Positions 6,576 through 6,934 of a DNA stretch of 6,934 nt are shown here, in pieces (within the stretch, counting starts at the first letter, position 1; every line of letters starts with the position of its first letter). A program made the position numbers and the translations under genes. The stretch spans positions 1 through 6,934 of the forward strand of contig JAFZOA010000404.1 of the NCBI GenBank assembly GCA_017550775.1, written 5' to 3'. Source of the stretch: Ruminiclostridium sp. Its GTDB lineage: Bacteria; Bacillota_A; Clostridia; Oscillospirales; Ruminococcaceae. Below the pieces are notes generated by a model. That model was not told the DNA's origin, did no database searches, and saw only the letters and a list, made by a program, of their open reading frames with translations.

Positions 6576-6590
6576 GCGCGCGCAGCGCGC
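6576..6590. repeat. GC-rich hairpin 2 of the composite element
   Basis: GCGCGC at 6576-6581 pairs with GCGCGC at 6585-6590. On the minus strand the loop is TGC, identical to the plus-strand loop of hairpin 1, and the flanks (GTGGT before, GGAT after) are also the same. The stem base pairs differ from hairpin 1 but remain fully complementary. Confidence 0.8.
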
Positions 6591-6628
6591 ACCACAACTG
6601 TAAACTGTAACCTGTACACTGTAAACTA

Positions 6629-6934
6629 TTATTTTATCAGCGTGCCGATACCTTCCTTGGTAAGAAGCTCAATCAGGATAGAGTGCGGTATTCTTCCGTC
6701 AATGATTATGGACTGCTTCACACCGCGTCGTACAGCCTCCACGCAGCAGTCGATCTTCGGTATCATTCCGCCGGAGATCACTCCCTCGTTCTTGAGGTAC
6801 GGCACCTCGCTCAGCCCCACCTGCGGGATAAGGGTGCTCTCGTCGTCCTTGTCGCGGAGCAGTCCCACGGTGTCGGTGAGGAGCACAAGGCTCTCCGCGT
6901 GGAGCTCGGCGGCGATACGCGCTGCGGCGGTGTC
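6629..6934 (-). CDS. argB: Acetylglutamate kinase, C-terminal part (5' end outside window)
   Basis: The frame enters from the right edge and ends at TAA (6631-6629), leaving the last 101 residues of a protein that is usually about 290-300 long. It opens with DTAAARIAAELHAESL and continues VLLTDTVGLLRDKDDE. This is the nucleotide-binding segment of the amino-acid kinase fold, in which acetylglutamate kinases typically read ADTAA...LLTDV.G. SGGMIPKIDCCVEAVRRGV is the conserved GGM-P-K motif contacting ATP, followed by a typical end (IIDGRIPHSILIELLTKEGIGTLIK). The enzyme phosphorylates N-acetylglutamate, the second step of arginine synthesis. The product of the next step feeds ArgD, encoded downstream. 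Whether this is the arginine-inhibited type cannot be judged, because the N-terminal helix is outside the window. The repeat element begins immediately after the stop codon. Confidence 0.96.
   Translation of the reverse strand, partial: DTAAARIAAELHAESLVLLTDTVGLLRDKDDESTLIPQVGLSEVPYLKNEGVISGGMIPKIDCCVEAVRRGVKQSIIIDGRIPHSILIELLTKEGIGTLIK

Larger units (their letters stand above)
6425..6628. repeat. Composite inverted-repeat element of heptad arrays and GC-rich hairpins filling the argB-argD gap
   Basis: The outer arms are arrays of 7-base units of ACAGTTT type, four to five units each, in opposite orientation. The innermost 22 bp match perfectly as an inverted repeat (6443-6464 against 6589-6610), and the match continues outward with several mismatches. 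Each arm runs through GTTGTGGTGC into a GC-rich hairpin and then GCGGAT. A third heptad array and about 50 bp of AT-rich DNA lie in the centre. The element begins right after the argB stop (TAA then TAGTTTACAG) and ends within about 20 bp of the argD start. No open frame, transposase or clear target-site duplication is seen. It resembles a REP/BIME-like or MITE-like non-coding repeat; I do not recognise a named family. Confidence 0.8.

Noticed and set aside
6425..6628. CRISPR array, because of repeated short units
   Set aside because: The units are contiguous 7-base repeats in both orientations with no unique spacers and no repeats of 23 bases or more at regular spacing.
6425..6628. Insertion sequence remnant
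   Set aside because: There is no transposase frame or remnant, and no target-site duplication that I could identify at the edges. A MITE-like origin remains possible.
6629..6886. An 85-residue complete gene starting at the GTG at 6886
   Set aside because: The frame stays open to the window edge and the 16 codons before the GTG encode DTAAARIAAELHAESL, conserved acetylglutamate kinase sequence. The GTG is an internal Val codon.

Overview
The window looks like a chromosomal segment from a Gram-positive gut or rumen-type Clostridia, most like the Oscillospiraceae/Ruminococcus group. This assignment is inferred from four things: the argB-argD-argF gene order, strong AGGAGG-type ribosome binding sites, secreted transglutaminase-like and metallopeptidase-like surface proteins, and short period-7 intergenic repeats. 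No 16S or other definitive marker is present. All genes but one are on the minus strand.

Reading along the minus strand from the right edge, an arginine biosynthesis operon comes first: the C-terminal third of argB (acetylglutamate kinase, cut by the window edge), complete argD (acetylornithine aminotransferase) and complete argF (ornithine carbamoyltransferase). These cover successive parts of the route from N-acetylglutamate to citrulline. argD and argF are 15 bp apart. argB and argD are separated by a 222-bp gap filled almost entirely by a composite inverted repeat of heptads (ACAGTTT type) and two GC-rich hairpins. A shorter, related-looking heptad-plus-hairpin element begins at the very 3' end of argF and supplies its stop codon.

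Next comes a two-gene unit of surface and membrane proteins. One is a secreted transglutaminase-like protein with an intact Cys-His-Asp triad and a C-terminal membrane anchor. The other is a six-helix DUF308/HdeD-like membrane protein whose ribosome binding site directly follows the upstream stop codon. This unit converges on a small plus-strand gene for a 56-residue protein of unknown function, which has its own ribosome binding site and a clear intrinsic terminator. Divergent from the small gene, and running off the left edge, is a secreted HExxH-type metallopeptidase-like protein with an N-terminal CnaB/carboxypeptidase-regulatory-like beta domain and a TTG start. The divergent 170-bp region holds a widely spaced perfect 8-bp inverted repeat.

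The protein-coding content is ordinary. The most notable feature is the repeat system: period-7 arrays of related sequence abutting GC-rich hairpins, placed exactly at the stop codons of argB and argF. The two hairpins of the argB-argD element keep the same stem length and TGC loop although their stem sequences differ by compensatory changes. No defence system, CRISPR array, prophage, IS element, tRNA or rRNA was seen.
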